From: Pseudomonas sp. CCC3.1
GTDB lineage: Bacteria; Pseudomonadota; Gammaproteobacteria; Pseudomonadales; Pseudomonadaceae
Direction: 5' to 3'
NCBI RefSeq assembly: GCF_034347405.1
Contig: NZ_CP133778.1
Location: 3,658,001-3,722,000, forward strand
DNA length: 64,000 nt
Below are positions 49,829 through 56,851 of the stretch, in pieces; position 1 is the first letter of the stretch; the number at the start of each line of letters is the position of its first letter. The notes below the pieces were generated by a model. That model was not told where the DNA came from and searched no databases. It saw only the letters and a program-made list of their open reading frames with translations. Position numbers and translations under genes: made by a program.

Positions 49829-50759
49829 GTTCTGGAGTATCTACGTCAGCGTGCTGACCATTGGCACGTTGATCGGCCTGACCTGGCTGCTGTTCGGTAC
49901 GCGCAAGGGCGAGAAAAAAAGCGAAACCGTCGAAACCATGGGGCACAGCTTCGATGGCATCGAGGAGTACGACAACCCGCTGCCGCGCTGGTGGTTCATG
50001 TTGTTCATCGGCACGCTGGTATTTGGGGTCGGCTACTTGATCCTCTACCCGGGCCTGGGCAACTGGAAAGGCCTGCTGCCGGGTTACGAAGATGGCTGGA
50101 CCGGCGCCCACGAGTGGGAAAAGGAAATGGACAAGGCTGATGCCCGGTTCGGCCCGATTTTCGCCAAGTATGCCGCCATGCCGGTCGAGCAAGTTGCGCA
50201 AGATCCGGCGGCCCTGAAAATGGGCGGCCGCCTGTTCGCCTCCAACTGCTCGGTGTGCCACGGCTCGGATGCCAAGGGCGCGTTCGGCTTTCCGAACCTC
50301 GCTGACGCTTCTTGGCGCTGGGGCGGTGATGCCGACACCATTAAAGCCACGATCATGGGGGGGCGCATTGCGATGATGCCCGCCTGGGGTGAGGTGCTGG
50401 GTGAGGACGGGGTGAAAAACGTCTCGGCCTATGTGCGTCATAGCCTGGCAGGCCTGCCTCTGCCGCAGGGCACGACGTTCAATCTGGACGCGGGCAAGCA
50501 AGCGTACGACACCACCTGTGTGGCGTGTCACGGCGCAAACGGCAAAGGCAACCCGCTGATGGGCGCGCCAGACCTGACGGCACCGGCGGCCTTTATTTAC
50601 GGCACCAGCCTGGCGCAATTGCAGCAAACCATTCGTCATGGTCGCCAAGGCCATATGCCAGCGCAAAACGAGTTGCTGGGTAACGATAAGGTGCAATTGG
50701 TGGCCGCCTACGTCTTCAGCTTGTCGCACGGCAATCAAGAGGAAAAAACCGCCGAGTAA
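49821..50759 (+). CDS. ccoP: cbb3 oxidase dihaem subunit CcoP, first operon
   Basis: A 312-residue protein with two N-terminal helices (LTIGTLIGLTWLLFG; WFMLFIGTLVFGVGYLILYP) and two haem c motifs, SNCSVCHGSDAKGAFGF near 150 and TTCVACHGANGKGNPLMG near 235. It accepts electrons from soluble or membrane cytochromes for the oxidase. It overlaps ccoQ by 8 bases and ends the first operon; a paired REP lies 40 bases later. Its paralogue at 53493 is 13 residues longer, mostly in the linker before the first haem. Confidence 0.97.
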   Translation: MSEFWSIYVSVLTIGTLIGLTWLLFGTRKGEKKSETVETMGHSFDGIEEYDNPLPRWWFMLFIGTLVFGVGYLILYPGLGNWKGLLPGYEDGWTGAHEWEKEMDKADARFGPIFAKYAAMPVEQVAQDPAALKMGGRLFASNCSVCHGSDAKGAFGFPNLADASWRWGGDADTIKATIMGGRIAMMPAWGEVLGEDGVKNVSAYVRHSLAGLPLPQGTTFNLDAGKQAYDTTCVACHGANGKGNPLMGAPDLTAPAAFIYGTSLAQLQQTIRHGRQGHMPAQNELLGNDKVQLVAAYVFSLSHGNQEEKTAE

Positions 50760-50799
50760 TCGTAATGCCCGTTAGTTAAACGACACGACGCTTGTCCTC

Positions 50800-50887
50800 T
50801 GTGGGAGTCTGGCTTGCCAGCGATGCAGGCGACGCGATCTGACAACAGACCGCATCGCCTGCATCGCTGGCACGTCAGGCTCCCACA
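50800..50887. repeat. BIME-type paired REP, family 2
   Basis: Outer arms TGTGGGAGTCTGGCTTGCCA and TGGCACGTCAGGCTCCCACA with inner GCGATGCAGGC / GCCTGCATCGC. It lies just after the first ccoP. The rest of the gap 50760-51245 has no gene; it carries the Anr site of the second operon. Confidence 0.85.
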
Positions 50888-51147
50888 TTTTTTTGCACTC
50901 TCTGAAACGGAGTGCGCTTCACTGACTGGCATCGGCCGAATAAGCCGGATCATCGTCTTGGATTTCTTGAAAAGTTGTATACATCTATGTGAACAATCGC
51001 TGGACATTCCTTCTCGCCTCTTTTACTTTCTCCCTCAGATTCGCCTCGCCCAGCCCGTTCGCCATTCCCTTGCGCGCGGTGTTTTTTCACGGCCATTTTG
51101 ACCCCACACAACACATGGAAAGGCCGCAGAATAAGCGCTGCAACGCA

Positions 51148-51161
51148 TTGACCCAGGTCAA
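51148..51161. promoter_or_regulatory. Anr/FNR box upstream of second ccoN
   Basis: TTGAC-CCAG-GTCAA, with perfectly inverted arms and the Anr spacing. The centre is about 91 bases before ATG 51246; a class II arrangement would put the start of transcription near 51196, with CATACT (51191-51196) or TACCCA (51187-51192) as loose -10 candidates. Confidence 0.72.
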
Positions 51162-51245
51162 GCTGCGTTGCAATAGCCCGGCACATTACCCATACTCACG
51201 ACCGCTTTTTACTCCTAATAAAATATAAAACCGTGGAACCTTAGA

Positions 51246-52688
51246 ATGAGCACAGCAATCAGTCCGACTGCTTATAACTATAAGGTCGTCCGCCAGTTCG
51301 CCATCATGACGGTGGTCTGGGGGATCCTTGGCATGGGACTCGGGGTTTTTATCGCGTCGCAACTGGTGTGGCCCGAACTGAACCTTGGCCTTGAATGGAC
51401 GACCTTTGGCCGTCTGCGCCCCTTACACACCAACCTTGTGATTTTCGCCTTCGGCGGCTGCGCATTGTTTGGCACCTCTTACTACGTGGTGCAACGCACC
51501 TGCCAAACCCGATTGATTTCCGACACCCTGGCCTCGTTTAGTTTCTGGGGCTGGCAGGCGGTGATCGTTGGCGCAATCATCACCTTGCCGCTGGGTTACA
51601 CCACCACCAAAGAATACGCAGAACTGGAATGGCCGCTGGCCATCCTGCTGGCCATCGTCTGGGTGGTTTACGGCATCGTGTTCTTCGGCACCATTACCCG
51701 GCGTAAAACCAAGCACATCTATGTGGGCAACTGGTTCTACGGCGCGTTTATTGTGGTGACGGCCATGCTGCACATCGTCAACCACGCGTCCCTGCCAGTG
51801 AGCTTTTTCAAGTCTTACTCGGCGTACGCGGGTGCGACGGATGCCATGATTCAGTGGTGGTACGGGCACAACGCGGTAGGGTTTTTCCTGACAACCGGCT
51901 TCCTGGGCATGATGTATTACTTCGTGCCCAAGCAGGCTGAGCGCCCGATTTACTCGTATCGCTTGTCTATCGTGCACTTCTGGGCGCTGATCACCCTGTA
52001 CATCTGGGCAGGTCCGCACCACTTGCACTACACCGCACTGCCGGACTGGGCGCAGTCATTGGGCATGGCCATGTCGATCATTCTGCTGGCGCCAAGTTGG
52101 GGCGGCATGATCAACGGCATGATGACGCTGTCGGGCGCCTGGCATAAGTTGCGCACCGACCCGATCCTGCGCTTCCTGGTGGTGTCGTTGGCGTTCTATG
52201 GCATGTCGACCTTCGAAGGTCCGATGATGGCCATCAAGACCGTCAACGCGCTGTCGCACTACACCGACTGGACCATCGGCCACGTACACGCCGGGGCGCT
52301 GGGTTGGGTCGCGATGATTTCGATTGGCGCCATGTACCACATGATCCCGAAAATCTACGGCCAAAAGCAGATGTACAGCACCCGTCTGATCAACGTGCAT
52401 TTCTGGCTGGCGACCATCGGCACTGTGCTTTACATCGCCTCGATGTGGGTCAACGGCATCACTCAGGGCCTGATGTGGCGCGCGATCAACGACGACGGCA
52501 CCCTGACTTACTCGTTCGTCGAAGCACTGCAAGCCAGCCACCCTGGCTTTATCGTCCGCGCCCTCGGCGGGGCTATTTTCGCCAGCGGCATGCTGTTCAT
52601 GGCCTACAACGTATTCCGCACAGTACGCGCCTCGAACCCGGTTGAAGCTGAAGCCGCGAGCAAGATCGCGGTAGTGGGAGCCCACTGA
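51246..52688 (+). CDS. ccoN: cbb3 oxidase subunit I, second operon (position of ccoN1)
   Basis: A 480-residue paralogue of the ccoN at 47575. The two are nearly the same through the catalytic core (WGGMINGMMTLSGAWHKLR; FLVVSLAFYGMSTFEGPMMA) and differ mainly near residues 85-185 and at the ends; this one ends KIAVVGAH. All conserved His segments are present. Its stop overlaps the ccoO start (TGATG). By position it corresponds to ccoN1 of P. aeruginosa. There this operon is known for steady expression, whereas here an Anr-type box also precedes it. Confidence 0.97.
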   Translation: MSTAISPTAYNYKVVRQFAIMTVVWGILGMGLGVFIASQLVWPELNLGLEWTTFGRLRPLHTNLVIFAFGGCALFGTSYYVVQRTCQTRLISDTLASFSFWGWQAVIVGAIITLPLGYTTTKEYAELEWPLAILLAIVWVVYGIVFFGTITRRKTKHIYVGNWFYGAFIVVTAMLHIVNHASLPVSFFKSYSAYAGATDAMIQWWYGHNAVGFFLTTGFLGMMYYFVPKQAERPIYSYRLSIVHFWALITLYIWAGPHHLHYTALPDWAQSLGMAMSIILLAPSWGGMINGMMTLSGAWHKLRTDPILRFLVVSLAFYGMSTFEGPMMAIKTVNALSHYTDWTIGHVHAGALGWVAMISIGAMYHMIPKIYGQKQMYSTRLINVHFWLATIGTVLYIASMWVNGITQGLMWRAINDDGTLTYSFVEALQASHPGFIVRALGGAIFASGMLFMAYNVFRTVRASNPVEAEAASKIAVVGAH

Positions 52689-53299
52689 TGATTAAGCACG
52701 ACACTATCGAGAAGAATATTGGCCTCATGGCCTTCTTCATGGTCATCGCTGTGAGCATCGGCGGCCTGACGCAAATCGTTCCGCTGTTCTTTCAGGACGT
52801 GACCAATACCCCGGTTGAGGGCATGAAGCCGCGCAGTGCGCTGGAACTCGAAGGCCGCGATATTTACATCGCCAATGGCTGCGTGGGCTGCCACTCGCAA
52901 ATGATCCGCCCGTTCCGCGCCGAAACCGAACGTTACGGGCACTACTCGGTCGCCGGTGAAAGCGTCTGGGATCACCCGTTTCTGTGGGGTTCCAAGCGTA
53001 CCGGGCCGGACCTGGCACGCGTGGGCGGTCGTTACTCTGATGACTGGCAACGTGCGCACTTGTACAACCCGCGCAACGTGGTGCCTGAGTCGATCATGCC
53101 GGCTTACCCGTTTCTCGTAGAACGAAAACTGGACGGCAAAGACACGGCTAAAAAAATGGAAGTCTTGCGCACACTGGGCGTTCCTTACACCGATGCAGAC
53201 ATCGCCGGTGCCAAGGATGCAGTGAAGGGCAAAACCGAAATGGACGCACTGGTGGCTTACCTCCAGGGCTTGGGCACCCTCATCAAAAGCAAACGGTGA
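52688..53299 (+). CDS. ccoO: cbb3 oxidase monohaem subunit CcoO, second operon
   Basis: A 203-residue membrane-anchored cytochrome c with one N-terminal helix and haem motif NGCVGCHSQMIRPFRAETER near 65. It is closely similar to the first-operon CcoO, with differences near the start and in the segment PAYPFLVERKLDGKDTAKKM. It is coupled to ccoN by a one-base stop/start overlap. Confidence 0.97.
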   Translation: MIKHDTIEKNIGLMAFFMVIAVSIGGLTQIVPLFFQDVTNTPVEGMKPRSALELEGRDIYIANGCVGCHSQMIRPFRAETERYGHYSVAGESVWDHPFLWGSKRTGPDLARVGGRYSDDWQRAHLYNPRNVVPESIMPAYPFLVERKLDGKDTAKKMEVLRTLGVPYTDADIAGAKDAVKGKTEMDALVAYLQGLGTLIKSKR

Positions 53300-53304
53300 T
53301 CTGG

Positions 53305-53496
53305 ATGGATATCGGGATGATTCGTGGCCTGGGCACTGTCGTGGTGATGGTGGCGTTTATCGGTTTGGCGCTGTGGGTGTTCAGCCCGCGACGCAAGTCA
53401 GAGTTTGACGACGCGACGATGCTGCCGTTCATGGACGATCCCGAAGCCATCAAGCACGTCGAGCAAGAGCAAGCGTCTAGGAGTAACAAAGAATGA
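53305..53496 (+). CDS. ccoQ: cbb3 oxidase small subunit CcoQ, second operon
   Basis: A 63-residue protein, MDIGMIRGLGTVVVMVAFIG onward, with one helix and the PRRKSEFDDATMLPF motif. ATG 53305 has GGTGAT 6 bases upstream; a GTG at 53296 lies over the ccoO stop and is less likely. Its stop overlaps the ccoP start (ATGA). Confidence 0.93.
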   Translation: MDIGMIRGLGTVVVMVAFIGLALWVFSPRRKSEFDDATMLPFMDDPEAIKHVEQEQASRSNKE

Positions 53497-54470
53497 CTAC
53501 CTTCTGGAGTCTGTACGTCACAGTCCTCACTCTGGGTACGATCTTCGCTTTGACCTGGCTGCTGCTGGCCACTCGCAAGGGCCAGCGCAGCGAGCAGACC
53601 GACGAGAAAGTCGGGCACGCTTACGACGGGATCGAAGAGTACGACAACCCAATGCCCAAATGGTGGTTCATGCTGTTTGTGGGCACCATCGTTTTTGCCC
53701 TCGGCTACCTGGTGCTGTACCCGGGTCTGGGGAACTGGAAAGGCCTGCTGCCGGGTTATCAGTACCTGGACACCAAAGAGCAAACCCCATTTGCCAATGG
53801 CCAGACCGGCTGGACCGGCGTGCATGAGTGGGAAAAGGAAATGGCCAAGTCGGACGCAAAATTTGGACCGATCTTTGCCAAGTTTGCCGCCATGCCCATC
53901 GAAGAAGTCGCCAAGGACCCGCAAGCACTGAAAATGGGCGGCCGCCTGTTCGCCTCCAACTGCTCGGTGTGCCACGGTTCCGACGCCAAGGGCGCTTATG
54001 GCTTTCCCAACCTGACCGACGCCGACTGGCGCTGGGGCGGTACACCCGCCGACATCAAGACCACCATCATGGCCGGGCGTCACGCCGTCATGCCGGGCTG
54101 GGCGCAAGTGATCGGCGAGCAAGGCGTCAGCGACGTGGCGGCTTACGTACTGACCAGTCTGGACGGCCGCAAACTGCCAGACGGTGCGAAGGCCGACCCG
54201 CTCAAGGGCAAGGAAATCTACGCCACCAACTGCGCGATGTGCCACGGCCCGGAAGGCAAAGGCAACCCATTGATGGGCGCACCCAACCTGACTCACCCCG
54301 GCGCGTTTATCTACGGTTCGAGCTTCGCTCAGTTGCAGCAGACCATCCGTTACGGCCGTCAGGGCCAGATGCCTGCCCAGGCTGAGTTGCAAGGCAATGA
54401 CAAGGTGCACTTGCTGGCCGCTTACGTGTACAGCCTGTCCCATGGCGATGAGGCCAAGACAGAGGAGTAA
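53493..54470 (+). CDS. ccoP: cbb3 oxidase dihaem subunit CcoP, second operon
   Basis: A 325-residue protein with two N-terminal helices and two haem motifs, SNCSVCHGSDAKGAYGF near 162 and TNCAMCHGPEGKGNPLMG near 247. Compared with the first-operon copy it has an insertion containing YLDTKEQTPFANGQT in the periplasmic linker. It ends the operon and is followed by a clear intrinsic terminator at 54497. Confidence 0.97.
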   Translation: MTTFWSLYVTVLTLGTIFALTWLLLATRKGQRSEQTDEKVGHAYDGIEEYDNPMPKWWFMLFVGTIVFALGYLVLYPGLGNWKGLLPGYQYLDTKEQTPFANGQTGWTGVHEWEKEMAKSDAKFGPIFAKFAAMPIEEVAKDPQALKMGGRLFASNCSVCHGSDAKGAYGFPNLTDADWRWGGTPADIKTTIMAGRHAVMPGWAQVIGEQGVSDVAAYVLTSLDGRKLPDGAKADPLKGKEIYATNCAMCHGPEGKGNPLMGAPNLTHPGAFIYGSSFAQLQQTIRYGRQGQMPAQAELQGNDKVHLLAAYVYSLSHGDEAKTEE

Positions 54471-54496
54471 AACCCTCGGGTAATCGCTCCCAAAAC

Positions 54497-54534
54497 CGGC
54501 CCTGCCAACGACCGTTGTCGGGGCCGTTTTATTT
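54497..54534 (+). terminator. Intrinsic terminator of the second cco operon
   Basis: Stem CGGCCC (54497-54502) with GGGCCG (54521-54526), inner CAAC/GTTG pairing, then TTTTATTT. It is 26 bases after the ccoP stop. Confidence 0.88.
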
Positions 54535-54597
54535 AGCCACGGCCCTTGGGAGCTCTGACTCAGAGGCTTTAACACCTTAATCCGCGCCTTAAGTCAA

Positions 54598-54611
54598 TTG
54601 ATCTGCGTCAT
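54598..54611. promoter_or_regulatory. Weak Anr-like box before ccoG
   Basis: TTGAT-CTGC-GTCAT, one base short of the Anr pattern, 164 bases before the ccoG ATG. The remaining 54535-54774 gap has no gene. Confidence 0.4.
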
Positions 54612-54774
54612 GACTTATTGCATCTTCTATACCAACTTTGCACGTTTCGGAACGCGACCAAAGGTCGCACCCTTGAGCTAGAGTCACAGGGGTATCATTG
54701 CGCCATCGCAACACCTTCTGACCACGGTTGGCACGTACTGACCGAGGCATTTTCCACTGCCGTGGGACGCACTA

Positions 54775-56190
54775 ATGAGCAATAACATTCCGGTCCAAAA
54801 CGTCACGCCACCTGCCAAGAAACCCACTGAAAGCGTCGACCTGTACGCCGCCCGAGAAAAAATCTACACCCGCGCCTTCAGCGGTTTTTTCCGCAACCTG
54901 CGCATCGCCGGTGGCGCCCTGCTGTTCTTGCTGTATTTCGGCACGGTGTGGCTCAACTGGGGCGGCCACCAAGCCGTCTGGTGGAACCTTCCCGAGCGTA
55001 AGTTCTTCATCTTTGGCGCCACTTTCTGGCCACAGGATTTCATCCTGCTGTCGGGCCTGTTGATCGTCGCAGCCTTTGGCCTGTTCTTTATCACCGTGTA
55101 CGCAGGCCGCGTGTGGTGCGGTTACACCTGCCCGCAAAGCGTATGGACCTGGGTGTTCATGTGGTGCGAAAAAGTCACCGAAGGTGATCGCAACCAGCGC
55201 ATCAAGCTCGACAAGGCGCCAATGAGCGCCAACAAGTTCGTACGCAAGTTCAGCAAGCACACGCTGTGGCTACTGATTGGCTTTGTGACGGGCATGACCT
55301 TTGTCGGCTACTTCTCCCCGATCCGCGAATTGGTGTTTGATTTTTTCACTGGCCAGGCCGATGGCTGGGCCTACTTCTGGGTCGGCTTTTTCACCCTGGC
55401 CACCTATGGCAACGCGGGCTGGCTGCGCGAGCAAGTGTGCATTTACATGTGCCCGTATGCGCGCTTCCAGAGTGTGATGTTCGACAAAGACACGCTGATT
55501 GTTTCTTACGACCCGCGTCGCGGCGAAATGCGCGGCCCGCGTAAAAAAGACGCGGACTACAAGGCGCAGGGCTTGGGCGACTGCATCGACTGCACCCTGT
55601 GCGTTCAGGTGTGTCCGACCGGCATCGACATCCGTGACGGCTTGCAGATTGAATGCATCGGCTGCGCGGCGTGTATCGATGCCTGCGACAACATCATGGA
55701 CAAGATGAACTACCCGCGCGGCTTGATCAGCTATACCACCGAGCACAACCTGTCCGGCCAGAAAACCCATAAACTGCGTCCGCGCCTGATTGGCTATGCG
55801 CTGGTTTTACTGACCATGATGGGCCTGCTGGCAGCCGCCTTTTTCACGCGCTCGCTGGTCGGTTTTGATGTCAGCAAAGACCGCGTGCTCTATCGCGAAA
55901 ACGCCGAAGGCCGGATCGAAAACGTTTACAGCCTGAAGATCATGAACAAAGATCAGCGCGATCATACGTACGTGCTGGAAGCCAGCGGCTTGCCCGACTT
56001 GAAACTGCAAGGCAAACGCGAGATCAACGTCGCGGCGGGTGACATTGTCAGCCTGCCTGTCGAATTGTCGATAGCACCGGAACAATTGCCGTCCAGCACC
56101 AACGAGGTGTTCTTCATCCTTAAAGATGCCGATAACAGCGACATCTACGTTAAAGCCAAGAGCCGTTTCATCGGCCCACACATCAGATAA
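54775..56190 (+). CDS. ccoG: cbb3 oxidase assembly ferredoxin-like protein CcoG
   Basis: A 471-residue membrane protein of the FixG/RdxA family. About five helices surround two ferredoxin-type clusters: CIDCTLCVQVCPTGIDI near 265 and IECIGCAACIDACDNIM near 290. An earlier Cys segment, VWCGYTCPQSVWTWV near 118, is also conserved. The C-terminal domain (after 360) is a periplasmic beta domain. CcoG is reported to reduce Cu(II) for cbb3 copper supply. It starts an assembly operon with ccoH 12 bases downstream. Confidence 0.95.
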   Translation: MSNNIPVQNVTPPAKKPTESVDLYAAREKIYTRAFSGFFRNLRIAGGALLFLLYFGTVWLNWGGHQAVWWNLPERKFFIFGATFWPQDFILLSGLLIVAAFGLFFITVYAGRVWCGYTCPQSVWTWVFMWCEKVTEGDRNQRIKLDKAPMSANKFVRKFSKHTLWLLIGFVTGMTFVGYFSPIRELVFDFFTGQADGWAYFWVGFFTLATYGNAGWLREQVCIYMCPYARFQSVMFDKDTLIVSYDPRRGEMRGPRKKDADYKAQGLGDCIDCTLCVQVCPTGIDIRDGLQIECIGCAACIDACDNIMDKMNYPRGLISYTTEHNLSGQKTHKLRPRLIGYALVLLTMMGLLAAAFFTRSLVGFDVSKDRVLYRENAEGRIENVYSLKIMNKDQRDHTYVLEASGLPDLKLQGKREINVAAGDIVSLPVELSIAPEQLPSSTNEVFFILKDADNSDIYVKAKSRFIGPHIR

Positions 56191-56202
56191 GAGAAACTCT
56201 CC

Positions 56203-56745
56203 ATGCCCGCAGCAAATGCCTACAGCCCTTGGTACAAGCACATATGGCCGTGGATCATCATCGCCATACTCGCCTGCTCGGTGACGCTGACTCTGTCGAT
56301 GGTGACCATTGCCGTGAAAAACCCGGACAACCTGGTTAACGACAATTACTACGAAGCTGGCAAAGGGATTAACCGTTCGCTGGACCGCGAACTGCTGGGG
56401 CAGACCCTGCAACTGAAAGCCAAGCTGCGTCTGGACGAAGTGACCGGCGAAGTGGTGCTGCTGCTTGAAGGCAACAGCCAGCCGCAGGCCCTGGAGCTGA
56501 ACCTGATTTCGCCGACACAACCGGAAAAGGACCGCCGAGTCAGCCTGACCCAAAGCCCATCAGAGCCGGGCCGTTATACCGGCCAATTGGATGACAAGGT
56601 GCAGGGCCGTCGTTTCGTTGAACTGCTGGGCGTAGAAGACGGCAAGACCTGGCGCCTGTTTGAAGAAGAATTGGTCGACCATGACAAAGACCTGACGCTG
56701 GGCGACGAGCCGATTCAGGGCGCTGAAGACCGCAAAACGCAATAA
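56203..56745 (+). CDS. ccoH: cbb3 oxidase assembly protein CcoH (FixH)
   Basis: A 180-residue protein with one N-terminal helix (WPWIIIAILACSVTLTLSMV) followed by NPDNLVNDNYYEAGKGINRS, characteristic of FixH, and a beta-rich periplasmic part. It is needed for stable cbb3 assembly. It follows ccoG by 12 bases. Between it and ccoI is a 106-base gap filled by a REP doublet. Confidence 0.92.
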   Translation: MPAANAYSPWYKHIWPWIIIAILACSVTLTLSMVTIAVKNPDNLVNDNYYEAGKGINRSLDRELLGQTLQLKAKLRLDEVTGEVVLLLEGNSQPQALELNLISPTQPEKDRRVSLTQSPSEPGRYTGQLDDKVQGRRFVELLGVEDGKTWRLFEEELVDHDKDLTLGDEPIQGAEDRKTQ

Positions 56746-56748
56746 CCC

Positions 56749-56816
56749 CATCGCGGGTAAACCCGCTCCCACAGGGATACACGAACCTTGTGGGAGCGGG
56801 CTTGCCCGCGATGACG
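56749..56816. repeat. Head-to-head REP pair between ccoH and ccoI
   Basis: ATCGCGGGTAAACCCGCTCC and GGAGCGGGCTTGCCCGCGAT are arranged as inverted units around CACAGGGATACACGAACCTTGTG (ends only are matched). It is the only REP in this window placed inside a presumed operon. Confidence 0.9.
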
Positions 56817-56851
56817 GACCTCCCGGCGCCACCATATCGCGATAGACCGCC

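Noticed and set aside
53283..54575. 430-codon minus-strand frame across ccoQ-ccoP
   Set aside because: Antisense to two haem-binding motifs and a terminator.
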